This document shows positions 35,690-48,700 of a stretch of DNA of 64,000 nucleotides, piece after piece. The position numbers and the translations under genes were made by a program. This stretch comes from Macquaria australasica (Eukaryota; Chordata; Actinopteri; Centrarchiformes; Percichthyidae). The stretch spans positions 372,001 to 436,000 of the forward strand of contig SEMN01000413.1 of the NCBI GenBank assembly GCA_005408345.1, given 5' to 3'. The notes under the pieces are model-generated. The model worked only from the letters and a program-made list of their open reading frames with translations. It did no database searches and was not told where the DNA came from. Within the stretch, counting starts at the first letter, position 1; every line of letters begins with the position of its first letter.

Positions 35690-37785
35690 GGAGGAGAGGA
35701 CAAAGAGGATAAGATAGAGTAGAGGAGATGAATAAGGACAAGTAGATGAAAGACTATACAGGAGAGGAGAGATGAGGAAAGACAAATGAAGGATGAAGGA
35801 GAGAGGTGGATGAAGGATGAGACAGAAAGAAGCAAAAAAAGGGTCAGAAGACAAGAAAAGCGTGAAGACAGAGCTAATGTCCTGATCTGGTCTGCAGAAT
35901 ATTGTATAAAACACAACACATGAAGCTGGAGAGAGAAGGAGGGGGATGTTTCCCACACCTGGACAAAGTTTCAAACGTGATGTGGTTAACAGCAAATACC
36001 TCATGGAGAATCAAGGCAGTGAATTCCAGGCCTGGAGAACTGGAAAATAGCGTACAGATTGTATACAGGGTAAGATTTATATAACACAGTATGAACTGAG
36101 GATAGACGAGGGGAGGGCATAGGCTTGGAACACAACAGAGAGTCTAGTCCTGGTTAGCTCACAGCCCCATTCAGCCCCACGGCCCTCTGGGTAATATGAG
36201 CAGTCTTGCACAAAGCAGATGCTACCCAGGGACCCCCCCCCCCTCCTCCTCCCACCCTCCTCAGTCAATGAGCCAAATCAATGCCCATTTGTCCCCTCAC
36301 CTCCCCTCTCTTCTCTATAATTTTGTCCTCTCTCTGTATTTTTCCACCCATCCACATTTCTTTACGTCTTCTCTCTACATATTGGCCTCTGGTCTTCTTC
36401 CTCCTCCCTCCTTCTCTTTTGTCTCTGTCTTTTTATCCTCCTCTTCATTCTCACTTTTTCATCGTTTCGTTTGTCTCCCCTTTCCATGTTAGTAACATGA
36501 CATTTAAATGCAAAAAACACAAAAGTATTAACCATTTTTTGAACACTTTTATTGTCCATTACTAAACAACAGCGTTGTGACAACTTAAACCACTTAAATT
36601 CCAAACACAGTGTTTAATCTGCTTTCCATTTTCAAAACTACATTTTCACAAGTTCTATTTGACGGCAGCATTAATTCCCTTTACTTCCTTTCCTTATTCA
36701 AACTCACTCTCTCTCTCTGTCCGTCCCCTCTTACTTCCTCTCTCCCTCTTCCTCTCCTTTGAGTTTCCATCCTTCATCCCCTTTTTGGTGTTTCTCGCCT
36801 TTAATCCCTTGCCTGTTTTGCCATTTATTCCCTTTCTCTCCATCTTCTTCCCGTCTATCTTTGGCTTTCTTTCCTTCCCTGGTGACCTCCTTCAACCTTC
36901 CTTCCTCTCCTACTCTCTCCACCTTTATCCTCCTTCCTCCATCTCAATCCTCCGCTCAGTGTTGAGTGTCTCTTGCTTGCCTGAGCCTTAGCTCTGCGGG
37001 CGCCTCGCGGCGTTCCTTCCTTCAGCTGACAGGAGGTGACAGAGAGCAGAAAGAGGAAGTACGAGAAGGAGGCGATGGAGGGTGAGAGGCGGAGGGTGAG
37101 AGGTGGAGGGAGGGAGGGAGGGAGGGAGGGTTGATGGTTATGACAGGAACAATGAAAACAAACAAGACAGGATGAGAGGCGAGGAGATGAGGAAGATGGC
37201 AGAATGTCGTTTTATGCTGAGATACAGAATCCTCAGGCTATCGACATGCAGTTGCGAGGAGGAGGAGGATTGGAGATGGAAGACGGCATGACAGAGGAGG
37301 AATGGAAGGGAGGTAAGTGACGGGTGAGAGGGGTTAAAGAGAAAATGAGAGTAGAGAGAGAGAGCAGGTAAAGAGGGTGAAATCGACTGGCCCCTCAACC
37401 AGAATCAGCAGACATTTTCACTAAACATGAGATCGGTGACTCACACACCTGAACGCTCCAAACTGATTTGCGAATCAGAAAATGTGTGTTTGCATCAACT
37501 CTCGCTCACTACACAGTGCTCTACCTTCACGCCGCATTCCATTAAGTCATTAAGTCATTTTCTTGTTCAAATAACAGTACGGCTCGTCTGGAAATGAGCA
37601 GGCGGGAGAGAGAGAGAGGGGAGAGGAAGTGTAGAGATATGAGTGGGTGATCAGCCCGTGGTGAGGAAGACAAGGGGAGAAGAAGAAGGGAGTCAGCGGG
37701 GGAGGTGTGGGGGAGAGGAGAGTAAAGAAATGGATAATATGGGTAAAAAGGAAATATGAAAGAAAGGGGCAGGAAATATAAGATA
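35690..37785. repeat. Alternating polypurine / polypyrimidine tracts
   Basis: On the plus strand: purine-rich 35690-35870, pyrimidine-rich about 36230-36485 and 36660-36960, purine-rich 37030-37390 (with a (GGGA)n array at 37107-37130), purine-rich 37595-37785. Frames here (Ser/Leu/Phe/Pro-rich or Arg/Glu/Lys-rich) are translations of the tracts. Such sequence can form triplex DNA and is hard to sequence. It directly follows the GATC island. Confidence 0.75.
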
Positions 37786-38444
37786 CTATTTTGGTTTATG
37801 TAGGTTTTGCACCTACTTTGTACTGGCAACATCAAAGTTCTGCAAAGCCACTTATATGCTTGTCAAAAATAATTATCAGAAATCTTAAAGAAAGCATGTG
37901 ACCATGTATTATATTATTAAGATGCAAATTAGGGACTGCTATTTTCAGTTTTCAAAGATTCTTCTCTCGTACATCTCAAACTACAGCCAGGTGAAATTTA
38001 AATATTGAGCACAAGATTGGATCCACAGAGTCTTGTAGGAAGCCAGAAAAGTCTCTACAGTGCTGGAGACATTCAGGTGGCGATATTACTGACCTCCTCT
38101 GGAAAATCTGGGACCAACTTTTGTATTTAAACAGATTTTCTTTTTGTAGCTCGGACAATTCTGGGTTGTTGTTTTTTTTTTTTTTTGAATCTACAGGGAA
38201 ACTTTAGACTCTTTAAGCTCAACAGAAACAGTGACTTATACAAATATCAATATATGGAAATAAATAATAAATAATATCATGATAACATTTTTAACCACAT
38301 TACCAAACCCTATGAACTATTTGCATACATGGTTTAAGATATAATATGAAGCATCATTGTGAAACTGCAGAGCCCATTTCACATTATCATTATTCAAATT
38401 TCAAAAACAAGAAAAAAGAAAACAGCAAGGGAGGACCAATGACA
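37786..38444. other. Non-coding stretch
   Basis: No gene seen. A poly-T run of about 15 lies at 38172-38186. Confidence 0.6.
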
Positions 38445-38640
38445 GTCCAGCGAGTCATTGAATCAGGAGACCGCTGTTGGTGTCCTGTGTGAAACCAAAA
38501 GTCAACATTGACTTATTTTAAGTTACGTCAGATCGTAACGTAACATAAGTCACGTGACGCAACTCTCCAACGGTCATATATGTCATTTTGGGAGCCATCG
38601 GCAATCAACCTATTCTGTCGTGAGGTATGAGGACTTAAAA
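38445..38640 (+). mobile_element. tRNA-Glu-like dispersed repeat copy
   Basis: CAGGAGACCGCTGTTGGTGT, then GTGAAACCAAAAGTCAACAT and TACGTCAGATCGTAACGTAA, then CCTATTCTGTCGTGAGGTAT. The last block matches the inverted copy at 17.5 kb, so these two form one subfamily distinct from the 25-kb and 29.8-kb copies. Confidence 0.65.
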
Positions 38641-39579
38641 CTAAAACTAAAACTAAAAAAACAGCAGGAATGCTAACTATACCTGTGAGTCAGGTGTGTT
38701 CAGCCACTTGAATGGCTCTTTTCTGTGTGTTTCACATTTCAACTTTTAACAAAGAGGACCAACTCCAGAAAAAGACCAAAAATAACTTCTTGGCGAGCTC
38801 GGGTCGCTGCCGTCCTCTGACTGGAGGATTTGACATGCTGCTGCTGTAGCAACCAACAGTGCATCTTAACACAGCAAGGCTATAATCAATTTTTAATGGA
38901 GGATCGGAGAGAAAGAGAAAGAGAGAGAAAGACAGGGTGGACAGAGGAGGAAAGAGAAAGCAATAAGAGAGAAAGGGAGATGCTGTAGCGGCGGAGTGTG
39001 GCGAATCGACAAAATGGTGACAGTGGAGGATACGCTGCTGGTCTCTCCACTTCCCTCTAAAGGCCGCTTTCATTTCATTTTACTGGGTCACATTCACATC
39101 AAAGGATCTCTGTCTGTTTGGGAGTGTGTGGGTGAGTGCTCTGTGTGTGTGTGTGTGGGTGTGTGTGTAGTAAATGCAAGCCGAAGTGCATGGAGATGGC
39201 AAAGTGTTTGCTAAGCGAGTGTGTGTGTGTGTGTGTGTGAGAGAGATGGAAAGGCAGACACAACCTTCATGATGTAGAATGAATGATCTCAGAAAAGTAT
39301 CTAGTGTAGTGATGCTGGCATTGATATGCTGCTACTGCTGGTACTGAAACTACTATTACTAATATTAGAGAATACTTTTTGCTGTGTGAACAAGAATTCA
39401 TACAGTGAAAAAATCATCTGTATCTTCTCACGTTAGCCAGTAGCTAGCTGCAAACCTTTTCCGAGTCAAAACAAAATGCAGAAGCAGCATTTAGTTATTT
39501 TGCTACATATACAAACTTTCTCAGATTTATCCACATGGGAAAATGGTGACAAAAACACAGAATTCTTACCAACGCTGCA
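38641..39579. repeat. Non-coding stretch with TG arrays
   Basis: TG arrays at about 39138-39170 and 39219-39239, and a purine-rich run at 38905-38980. No gene seen. Confidence 0.65.
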
Positions 39580-39740
39580 GAGCTTTTTAGTCTCTTTTAG
39601 CTGATAGTTTTGGCACAACAAGCTCTGATAAACCCACTGTCCACTACCTGCCCAGCACCAAACAGCAGACAAACACAGAGACCAGCTGGAGAAGAAAGCG
39701 GAACATCCAGCAGCTAAAGAGCCACATCTGACTTTCACGC
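39580..39740 (+). repeat. Dispersed repeat, copy 2
   Basis: Shares ordered blocks with 14480-14650 (GAGCTTTTTAG, CAAACAGCAGACAAAC, CCAGCAGCTAAAGAGCCA). A long minus-strand frame across 39466-39918 runs through this repeat and is not called a gene. Confidence 0.6.
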
Positions 39741-40243
39741 ATGAGAACGGGGGTTTGCATCGCGCAACATACCTGCAATTAATTAACGTTTGTATTTCTA
39801 TGAACTGTAACCTTAACCACACTGTAGTTCCCTGTAGGAGGAATTTTGCAAACGTTGACATTGGAAGTAAAAAAATGTTGATGCTGAACGGAATCCAGGG
39901 TTTCGCAGAATCGTCCAATATTGACCTTCCTGTCTGACAATGAGGTCAAAAGCCCATGTCTCTGCAGTGATGAATTTATAGGAAACGACCTGCATTAATC
40001 ATTATACACAGGATACTGGCAGGAGTCCATCATGTCACGTGTTATCCTCTCAGTAACTGTCGTGTTTGCACTTCAGCAGTAAGAGATTTCCACTGATCTC
40101 AGAAAGACAACTTGTCACAAACAATGAGCCACCTGTGCATGTGAGAGGGAGACTCTTTGTGTGTGTGGGTGTGTGTGTGTGTAATGTATACTGTATGAAG
40201 CTGGGATTTGACAACGGGGTCCAAGAGACCCATATCAGTCCTC

Positions 40244-40292
40244 CAGGCTCAACCTTTATCATATTGTAAACATATGATAAAGGTTGAGCCTG
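40244..40292. repeat. Perfect 21-bp hairpin
   Basis: Arm 40244-40264 (CAGGCTCAACCTTT then ATCATAT) is exactly reverse-complementary to 40272-40292, with a 7-base loop TGTAAAC. There are no mismatches. It could be a cruciform-prone remnant of a foldback element, a template-switch scar, or a small-RNA-like stem. The stem is shorter than a typical pre-miRNA. Confidence 0.9.
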
Positions 40293-43200
40293 ACCACTCA
40301 TGACTCCAAACGTGATCTCGAAACAACTAAAGTTATTGCGCCTGCATGAGTGTGTGCCTCTGACCCTGAACGGGATTAGAAACCGCATCATGAAGCCCGG
40401 CAGTTAATAACACGAGATGTTCCGTATCTGTGTATGAATGCAGCAGGTAGTGTGCGATTCACGACCCGGTCAACCGCACATAACACAGCTTAACTGTAGG
40501 AAAGAAAACAAAACAATCTGTGCGTCGTTTCTTCACTATATATAAATAACATTTAATTATTCAGGGTCAAGCACAGATGCTCTTGTTCAGTCACGCTTAG
40601 CTTCACACGTAAAACACATACACACTGGTGTGTATTCACACAATCACTCTTCTAATGCTGTTAAAAGCCTTAAAGCAACATGTCTCCTACAAAGTATGTT
40701 TAGATTTTAAAAAATACATTTTGGAGCCAAATCAGCTGACAAAATACAACGTTTGTCATTGGCTTATAACTTAGTGCAAGTTGGGGAGCGATCGTGGTCA
40801 TGGTTAAAAGGATCCAACGTTTCGATGACTGTCGGTAGGAAACAGGAAGTGAATCACGCTCGCTATTTCACTCTTTGCTCCCGGCGGACAAGAGAGTCAT
40901 AATTTGTACAGCCAGCAGGTTCATGAGTGAATAAAGAAACAGTTTGGAAGTATCTGCTGAAAAGACTGCTGTGTTGTCTCTTTCTCCACATTTATTGAGC
41001 CATACGTATGCATGGCTCTGTTTAATAAATCTCAATCACTGGGAACTTGAGGGGACATTCAAAGCTGTTCAACCATTCAACCTTTATGTTCTGAGTAAAC
41101 TGGCACCTTTAAAAAGCACAATTTCCCAGTGTGTTATATCGCCGAAGAGCAGTCGGCGGTACGCAGTCCATGATCTATTTATGGCACCTGCATTATCACA
41201 TACCTGAAACCATCGTTGGCAATAATCTCTCAATCAGCATGAAATGTCAGAATAGAACCAGAAAGTAATCAATAGTTCATAGCACATGTATTGAAACAGA
41301 CTTTGCAAAGAATAAAATGAAATAATGAACAAATGTTCCTCTGTTTTCCAGTTTGCTTCAATGTGTTGCTCTGCTGGCATTTGAGGATTTAGTTTCTTTT
41401 CTGTTATTAGAAATCGTTTTTGTTTCTGGTGCTGTTAAGATCTGATTAATAGTGTTAATAATTTAATATCTTGCCTTTAATGCCTTTGTCTTATTTTTAG
41501 CCTTTTCTAACGTCATTTAATGCACAGTTTGTGTTCTTTGGATCTTTCCCTCTAATCGCTTTATCTCTTAATAATGAATCACCCCCAACTGTCTCTGCAG
41601 CAGAGATTTATGGAAGAAAGACAGGCGTGTGGGACCAGTTGATCAAGATAGTCATACATTTGTGATAATATATTAAACCATAGGGAAATTTTCTTTTCTG
41701 CTGCCCAGCTCTGAGGTCAGAGGCAGTTGGGGTTCAGTGTACAGTCCTGCTGACGTGGGTCTTTATCTTCACATGGAGGTCACCAGCCGACCTGCTTACC
41801 TCTGCCGCGCCTCACACTGGATTCTACTACGAGTCAGTATCAGCTGCCGAGGCTAATCGATGTCTTTAATTCAGCCCAGTGACTGATGGGAAATAAAGAA
41901 GTCTCCATCAGCACACTGCTATTGACACCTTCTATTGAGTGCCCTCAGTGTGTGTTAGTATGTGTGTTCTCGGAGGGGATTACATATATTTATATACTGT
42001 AGGTTTGTTTATTTGTGATTATATTTGTTTTCTGTGTGATTGTGTGATCACCAGTGTGTGGAGACACAGAGTGACACTTCCACATCTGGACGACACTCTC
42101 ACGCTGAACATCTGTAACTACAGCAACCGTGCAGCACCAACCACTGAATATACAACTTGTCTGCAATTGTCAATAGACGAGTATTTGTCACCTCTCAAGA
42201 AAAATGTCAGCAAGGGCCACTTGTTTGATGCTTTGTTGGCCTTACAAAGCATCTGATTTTGATGCCAGAGACCATAGATTTATGTCCCGTCTCATACCAA
42301 CAGTCAACTCTGGTTTCTTGTTTTATTCTTTTCCTACATACAGTAAAGTGCACACTTGGTTTGCAACAGGGTAATATTAAAATGAGGGTTTTAGCATTTG
42401 AATATGTTTATAGAATAAGTTAAGAATATAACAAATATAACCTCTGTCACAGCTTTCTTGATAGTCTCCAAAAATATTTGGTATATTGTCCCATAAAGAA
42501 CATTTGAGAGTACAGCAACCCAGCAACTCCAAACATGTTCCTGCAGCCATGTTGGAAGGCACCTTTTATATTTCCTCCTGTCCTGTACAACGAGGCTTCC
42601 AGGAACAAATTTGACTGGAAACACAAATGATTTCTGACCCCAAAGATTTGTTGACAGTTTTACAATTGAATTTTCAAGTCTTGACTCTCGAGGTTTCCCC
42701 TCGAGGTTTAAATGAATTTGTATATTCATGACAGTGATTTTCAACAGGACAGCGAGGCACTTTGACTTGCAGATCAGGCTGCCGTGACTAAGACGTGTGG
42801 GCTGCAACACAAAAGTTGTTTGCCTCAATTATTGGATGTTTTATCAGTGAATGGAAGTGCCTTGGCAGGGTGATCAGAAAGGCGAATGGAGGAATGGAGA
42901 TACTTGAAACAATAAATCAAAAGTAAGTCTGGTTCTTTCTTTAAAACAGAATCTTCAAGCCAAAGAAACAAACTTAAAACTCAGCAGGGTGAAGCACTCT
43001 CTGCACTCTGCCTCATTGTATTTTGAAGGTTGCCAAATTGATTTTTTTTTTTAAATACCAGCAGGTGGCACTTCCTGGCATCCAAAGCTGATAAACTCCA
43101 CCTTAAGACTTGGTTGTAGTGATGCACCGGACCAACTTTTTCTCTCCAAAAACCAGATCTGATTCCTCACTTGGGGAATCTGTATCTGTAGATCCTGAAT

Positions 43201-43898
43201 ACTGATCTGATACAGTGTTCTCTTCTTCCACATTATTAATCTGTAAAACTCACTGCATAAAACTCATTGGTGTTATTTTTATGTAAGGTAACATGAGGGC
43301 GACCTGAACACGTTAACTCGTCAGGTCTCAAGTTTTAGTGTCTTATCATCATCTGTGATCTGAAAACATCACTTTGCCACATAGTCAAAGAAATGAAAAG
43401 TGTGCGGTCGGTCAAACATATGTTATAAAATCCTAATGCACCACTAACTCTGGGGATTCTCTACTGGTGATTCATATCATCCATGTTTAGGGGCCAGGCC
43501 TATCCCAAACTGATGTGATTCTGTTGGTACTACTTTACATTGGGTGTCTAAATATGTAGACACGTGCAGTTGGTTGTACAGTCCAGGTGGTCAAACATTT
43601 TGGGTTGCATGCAGACGTCTGCAGAGACCATCTGGAAAGTATCATTTTAGCTTAAGAAGCCATGTCAAGAAAAAGAAAAAGAAATTAGATTTGGTTAATG
43701 TTTGGGTTCTCATTTATTAGTATTTGGTTCATTCTTTTTTTCTCCATTTGATCCGTTACATTTTAGGATGAAAGCATTGTTTCCCTCCACCGGCTCTAAT
43801 CTTTTTGGGTGCTTTGTGTTGTTTTGTGTTTTGGGCGAATTGGACCAAGACAATGGGGCTATTTCCCTGTGTAGCAACAAATATCTAGCTGTGCTGCT

Positions 43899-43899
<1 letters not shown>
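40293..43899. other. Non-coding stretch
   Basis: 3.6 kb without a supportable gene. The 145-codon minus-strand frame at 42391-42828 and the 105-codon plus frame at 41939-42256 contain no recognisable domain. No repeat family identified. Confidence 0.5.

Positions 43900-43946
<47 letters not shown>
43900..43946. repeat. (AC)n microsatellite
   Basis: About 23 uninterrupted AC units, with more AC-rich sequence to about 44120. Confidence 0.95.
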
Positions 43947-43948
<2 letters not shown>

Positions 43949-44869
43949 CAAGCAGAAACAGATACACAAAGACAAACAATACACACAGGAGAACACACAC
44001 ACGGACAAAAACAAAGGCAGATTATTCTCCTCTCTCTCTAAAACAGGGATTAGTCAGCTGCTCCTCTTAATAGAAAAACTGGCCTAAATAATTTCTGCAT
44101 CTCACACACACACACACAGCTGACTGGGTAACTGTGTGTGTGCGAGAGTGTGTGTGTGTTAGTGTGGATAGAGAGATAGTTTTGTTGAGGTTAAAATGGA
44201 GAATTACAGAATGTTCCTGTTTACTTGATTTCATTTTGTGTTTCCTGTCTCTCCCTGGCTGCGGTCCAAAAGTAAAAAAACAAAAGACGTCCTCTTCTCC
44301 TAAACACTTTTCCTCGATGAAAACGAGGTCGAGGACAGATGTGAAGGAGAATTCATGAGGACTCAGGAAAAGACAGAATCCCACTGCACTCACACTAGGC
44401 TACATGCGACGGCGACCCATGTCGACGTGGGTCTGCTGGGGTCGCTTTGAATGTTGCTGCTGCAAGGAATTGTGCATTACATCTATTTTGTGTACAGTGA
44501 AAACTATGAATGACCACATGTGAACCTGTGTTTAGTGTTAGTTAATGCACTTCCAGCTGTATGGGAGTCACTGCAGTAGTCAGACCAGATGTTCTGGCGA
44601 TGGTTTAGGGTCAAATTTTCACATATCACTAGAAGTGAAAATGACATAAAACAACAAATATATTTATTTGTGATTTGGATGAACTGCCACTTTAACATGT
44701 TGGTGGTACTTTAATTGTAGCCAGTGTAGATGGTCATGATTTTGTTGGGTAATTAAAACTTTTATCTTTTTATCTCATAGTTTGGATGTAAAGTATAAAC
44801 CGCTGTGTGTGCGTGCGTGCGTGTGTGTGTCCGTCCTGTCCCCTCACTGTAATCCAGAACAGATGTGTG

Positions 44870-44990
44870 TGTGGTTCTTCCATTAGAATAAAAGGAGAGT
44901 GCTTACAAATTACAGTGGACATGTTTCACCGCTGCGGCATTCTGGCCTATTAAAGTTCTCCGCTGTAATTAGCCCAAAGAGACTACAGTC
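44870..44990. promoter_or_regulatory. Candidate conserved non-coding element
   Basis: A 120-bp non-repetitive block between two TG arrays, with TACAAATTACAG, CTATTAAAG and TGTAATTAGC (homeodomain-type cores). The look is that of vertebrate conserved non-coding DNA. No conservation test was possible. Confidence 0.22.
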
Positions 44991-44994
44991 GCTC

Positions 44995-45038
<44 letters not shown>
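44995..45038. repeat. (TG)n microsatellite
   Basis: About 21 TG units. Confidence 0.95.
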
Positions 45039-45039
<1 letters not shown>

Positions 45040-45329
45040 CATCCATCCCATGGACATTTTAAATGGAGATGAGGATTACTCCTGTCAAGAGCAGATTCAT
45101 AATGTGTACAGTAATGATAGTAACCAGAGAGATCTGATTACTTCTATCCAGCTTCTCGATGCCGAGGAAGACTTGTAATTCAATGTAAACTCGTATCCGT
45201 TCACGAACATACTTTATGGCCGTTGTTTAGGTGTTTCAGTGTGGACGTAGATCTTTACAAAAACAAACTGTTTCAGTTTTCAGATTTAGCCTGCTCAGTG
45301 TGAACATACTGTAAAGTCTGAGAGGAAAG

Positions 45330-45753
45330 AAGGAGAAACAGAGATAATGAAAATAACAGAAAGAAAACTAGGAAAGGGACCACGGGGGAAGAGATAGAGA
45401 AAGAAAGGTGGCAGACGTGATAAAGAAGGAAGAAGAAAGACGATGGTGGGGAGGTGAGAAAGGGCTGCCAGACGCACCGATCAAAGTGTTGACGGGAGTG
45501 ATGAGGAGCGATGAAAATAAAAGGCTTTGTCAGGCTGGGGACAGAGAGAACGAAGAGGAAGAGGGAGGGAGGGAGGGAGGGAGGGAGAAAAATGTCTCTC
45601 CCTCTCGGTCCTCTCTCTCTCTCCTGCAGGCAAGACGGGAACACTGTATTCTCCAAATTTTCCATTAGCCTCTTACTTTACACGCACACACACCCACACT
45701 CTGACAAACACATAAAAATACATTGACTGAAAAACTACCTAACACCTCCCTCC

Positions 45754-45784
<31 letters not shown>

Positions 45785-45785
45785 C
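45330..45785. repeat. Polypurine tract, (GGGA)n and (CA)n
   Basis: Purine-rich on the plus strand from about 45315 to 45595, with (GGGA)n at 45562-45587, then pyrimidine-rich, then CT/CA arrays at 45745-45784. Frames over this are translations of simple sequence. Confidence 0.8.
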
Positions 45786-48700
45786 CTTGGTGTGTAAGAA
45801 TCCGGCCGACTCTGGCTCTGGCTTTGGTGTAATTGGAGAATTGGAAAAGGAACATGAAAACCAAATGTGATTGGCGGTGTGGTGGAGAGAGAGCGGGTCA
45901 GAGCCATCGACTGTCACCGTATGACGTCCAGGTACAAAACGAATGGACGTGGTGGGACGGCGCCGCCAGGGGGATAACACAGCAGAGAGATCAGAGATGT
46001 GAAGCAGTAGGCTCCCTCTGATATCATGTGATATTGATTCTTAAGTTGTCCATTTAATATGTTCTGAGAGTCTTTAAGCTTTGCCACTGTGTAATATGGT
46101 GATTTATTTATTTTATATATTTAAACTTAACATTTCCAGAGTCTGATGGGCAGGTGAAGCAACAGGCCACCTGCTTTATTCTCTGTCACCATTGAACTCT
46201 ACAAGTTGCCCCGGGACATTAACCAGCAGAGGTGGTAAGTGGGGAATAAAAGGCTTTATTAAAGTGTCCCCATGGGTCAGTAGTTATATTGGTTAATTAA
46301 GTGCAAAAGAAACTGATGCTATCAATGTGGAACTATTGATGTTCAAGTCCAGCGAGTGAATATCAATCTTCAAACTAACTTCAGCGCAGTATTTGACCAG
46401 CAGCACCGCGGACACTATCCTGGATGAGAGAGATTACATCTGATTGTGACTGTTGGAGACATTTGCAGCGAACATTTCCTGACTGAATAAAATGTTGCAT
46501 TGATTAATTACAACAAAGCAAACGCTCAATGGGAAAGCCTGGTTGATTAATCGTTGGCATCTCCAGTGAAGTGCAGATCACCTCTGTTCTGTGTGCAGTA
46601 AATCAGTACTTCTGTTTTTTTCCATGAAACTTTCTAAATCTTTTGTTTTTCCATAAAAGTGTATATTTCTTCTGACATTAGTGTAGTGGATCTTTTTTTC
46701 TGGAGAGGTGGTCCCCATCCACTGTAAACAGCTGCAGGAATTCCTAAACTATCAAGCGTTATTGTATTAAATGATTAGTTGAGATTTTATTGTCATTTTT
46801 TTGTGATTTTATGAGCATTCTCTATTACAGTTTTTAAAGTCAAACATACTTTGCCAACGTTCTGCTCAAGGTAACATGACGATTGAGTACTTTGAATTAT
46901 TCAAGTGATTATACTCTACATATACATTAATCTACTATCTTTAACTTTACAAAACATTATCTTTGTTTGCCAGGATTACGTTCACTATTGTGCTGTGGTG
47001 GAGAAAGGACACTGTAAAAACAAAGTGGAGTAATTCAGAGAAACGGGTTTTAAACTGGTCAGTCTCAGTTCCAGTTATGGCTGTGTTAGTGTCTCCACTC
47101 CCACTGGGATCAACAACACAGCAGGTCCTGAGAGTCAACAACACATCAGACCAATCTAAAAATGACATGTTGACTGTAGCAGCACTGTGGCGGTGGCTGC
47201 TCGTCACTTCCCACAGTTGCCATTGTAAACTGCTGTGACTGAGCCCTGGCTGTCACTGATCGTGGACCTTCCCAGTCCCTGGACAAAGCAACATCCATAT
47301 TTTTTTGGTTGGGAATGACCAACAACAGGAGCTGACACACAAACATGAAAAAACAGCACAGCCACAAGGACGGACCACAGAATCCAACCCTACATTCTTA
47401 TTCAACCACTCGCCTCTTTCTTCCCACCCCCCCCCCCATCTAATTTTGTCCTTTTCCACTTTAATTCCATGTTCCTTTACGCTCTTCAACCCTAAACCCA
47501 ATTTTCTCCTCCTCCTCCCTCTCGCTCCATTTGTTGCCTTCTTCTCCTCCATTCTTCCTCTTCCTCCCTCTCTGCTCCTCCCATACAACTTCAGTTGATG
47601 AAATTATCATTCCTGTACATTCTTTGATGGCCGTTTCTTAGGGGGAGGAAATCACCAATAACAGCTCTCTTTATCTGTGGGCACTTACACTACACAACCC
47701 ACACTGCTGCTACAGTATAATCTGTTTGGATTCATCATCCATTGTTTCATTCATGATTTGAACAGACAATGAAACTTCTCAAACATGGCAACCCATTTTG
47801 AGGTTTTCCAAAAAAAACTTTGTCATGCCCTCTCATGCACTTCCTACAGTGGGATCCATTACACAAGAGTACAAGTGTCTGTCTCTGGCTGAACTGGATT
47901 ACAGGCTGCACACATGGCAAAAAACTAATAATTTGGACTGATTCTTGGCGGCTATGAAATATCATATGTTGTCTTTTGCCACAATGCCAAAACTGCCCCA
48001 CAGCCCAGTGCTTCTATTGGGGTTTTGTTTAAACAGTATAACTGGCCGGTAAAATGTAATAACAATCACTCTGACCTGCTAACAAAAGTTAGTGTCCTGG
48101 CATTTGTTATATTTGCAATCGGTGTCAGTTTTTATAGCAGAGAGTTCAATCAAAAATTAGTTGACCAAAGGATGTTCTTCTTTTGTTAGTTTTAGTGCCT
48201 CATAGTAAAAGACAATGGGCCAGGATATGACTGCAGCCTATAAAACTGTCTGACGCCTGTCCAGCACACAGCATTAACTTTTATCTACACTCATTCTTTC
48301 ATTCATTCCATAGTCAATTTTTTGTCTTTATCTCCTTTCAAGGACAGTGAGGACTAGAACATGTCCAGCACTAGTCTATCAAAACTATGTAAAGAAAAAA
48401 GAAGAAACAATCTTACAAATGTAATATATATATTAAACCCAGTTCCTGAATATTGCTGTTTCTTCTTATCTAGCTGTTTACTTTGTTTTATGGTTATTAT
48501 TTTCAATATGCAGCATTTTTAGCATGCTAATGGTAGATGTTTTGAAAGTCAAAGCACTGCAAAAGCTGACTAATAAGCTGACTGGCTGAGGGGGCCTGAC
48601 ACCTGTGCAGAGTCACATTACATGATATAGGATTGTGGATAATTAGAGACATGGGTCTGTGAGTGGGAGAAGTGTCCGTGCACTGCCACCCACTTCACTG

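Noticed and set aside
39466..39918. 150-codon minus-strand frame
   Set aside because: It runs through a dispersed repeat also found at 14.5 kb, and the Cys/Trp-rich translation matches no protein family I know.
42391..42828. 145-codon minus-strand frame
   Set aside because: No domain, no repeat family similarity and no splice or promoter context. Length alone is within chance for 64 kb read in six frames.
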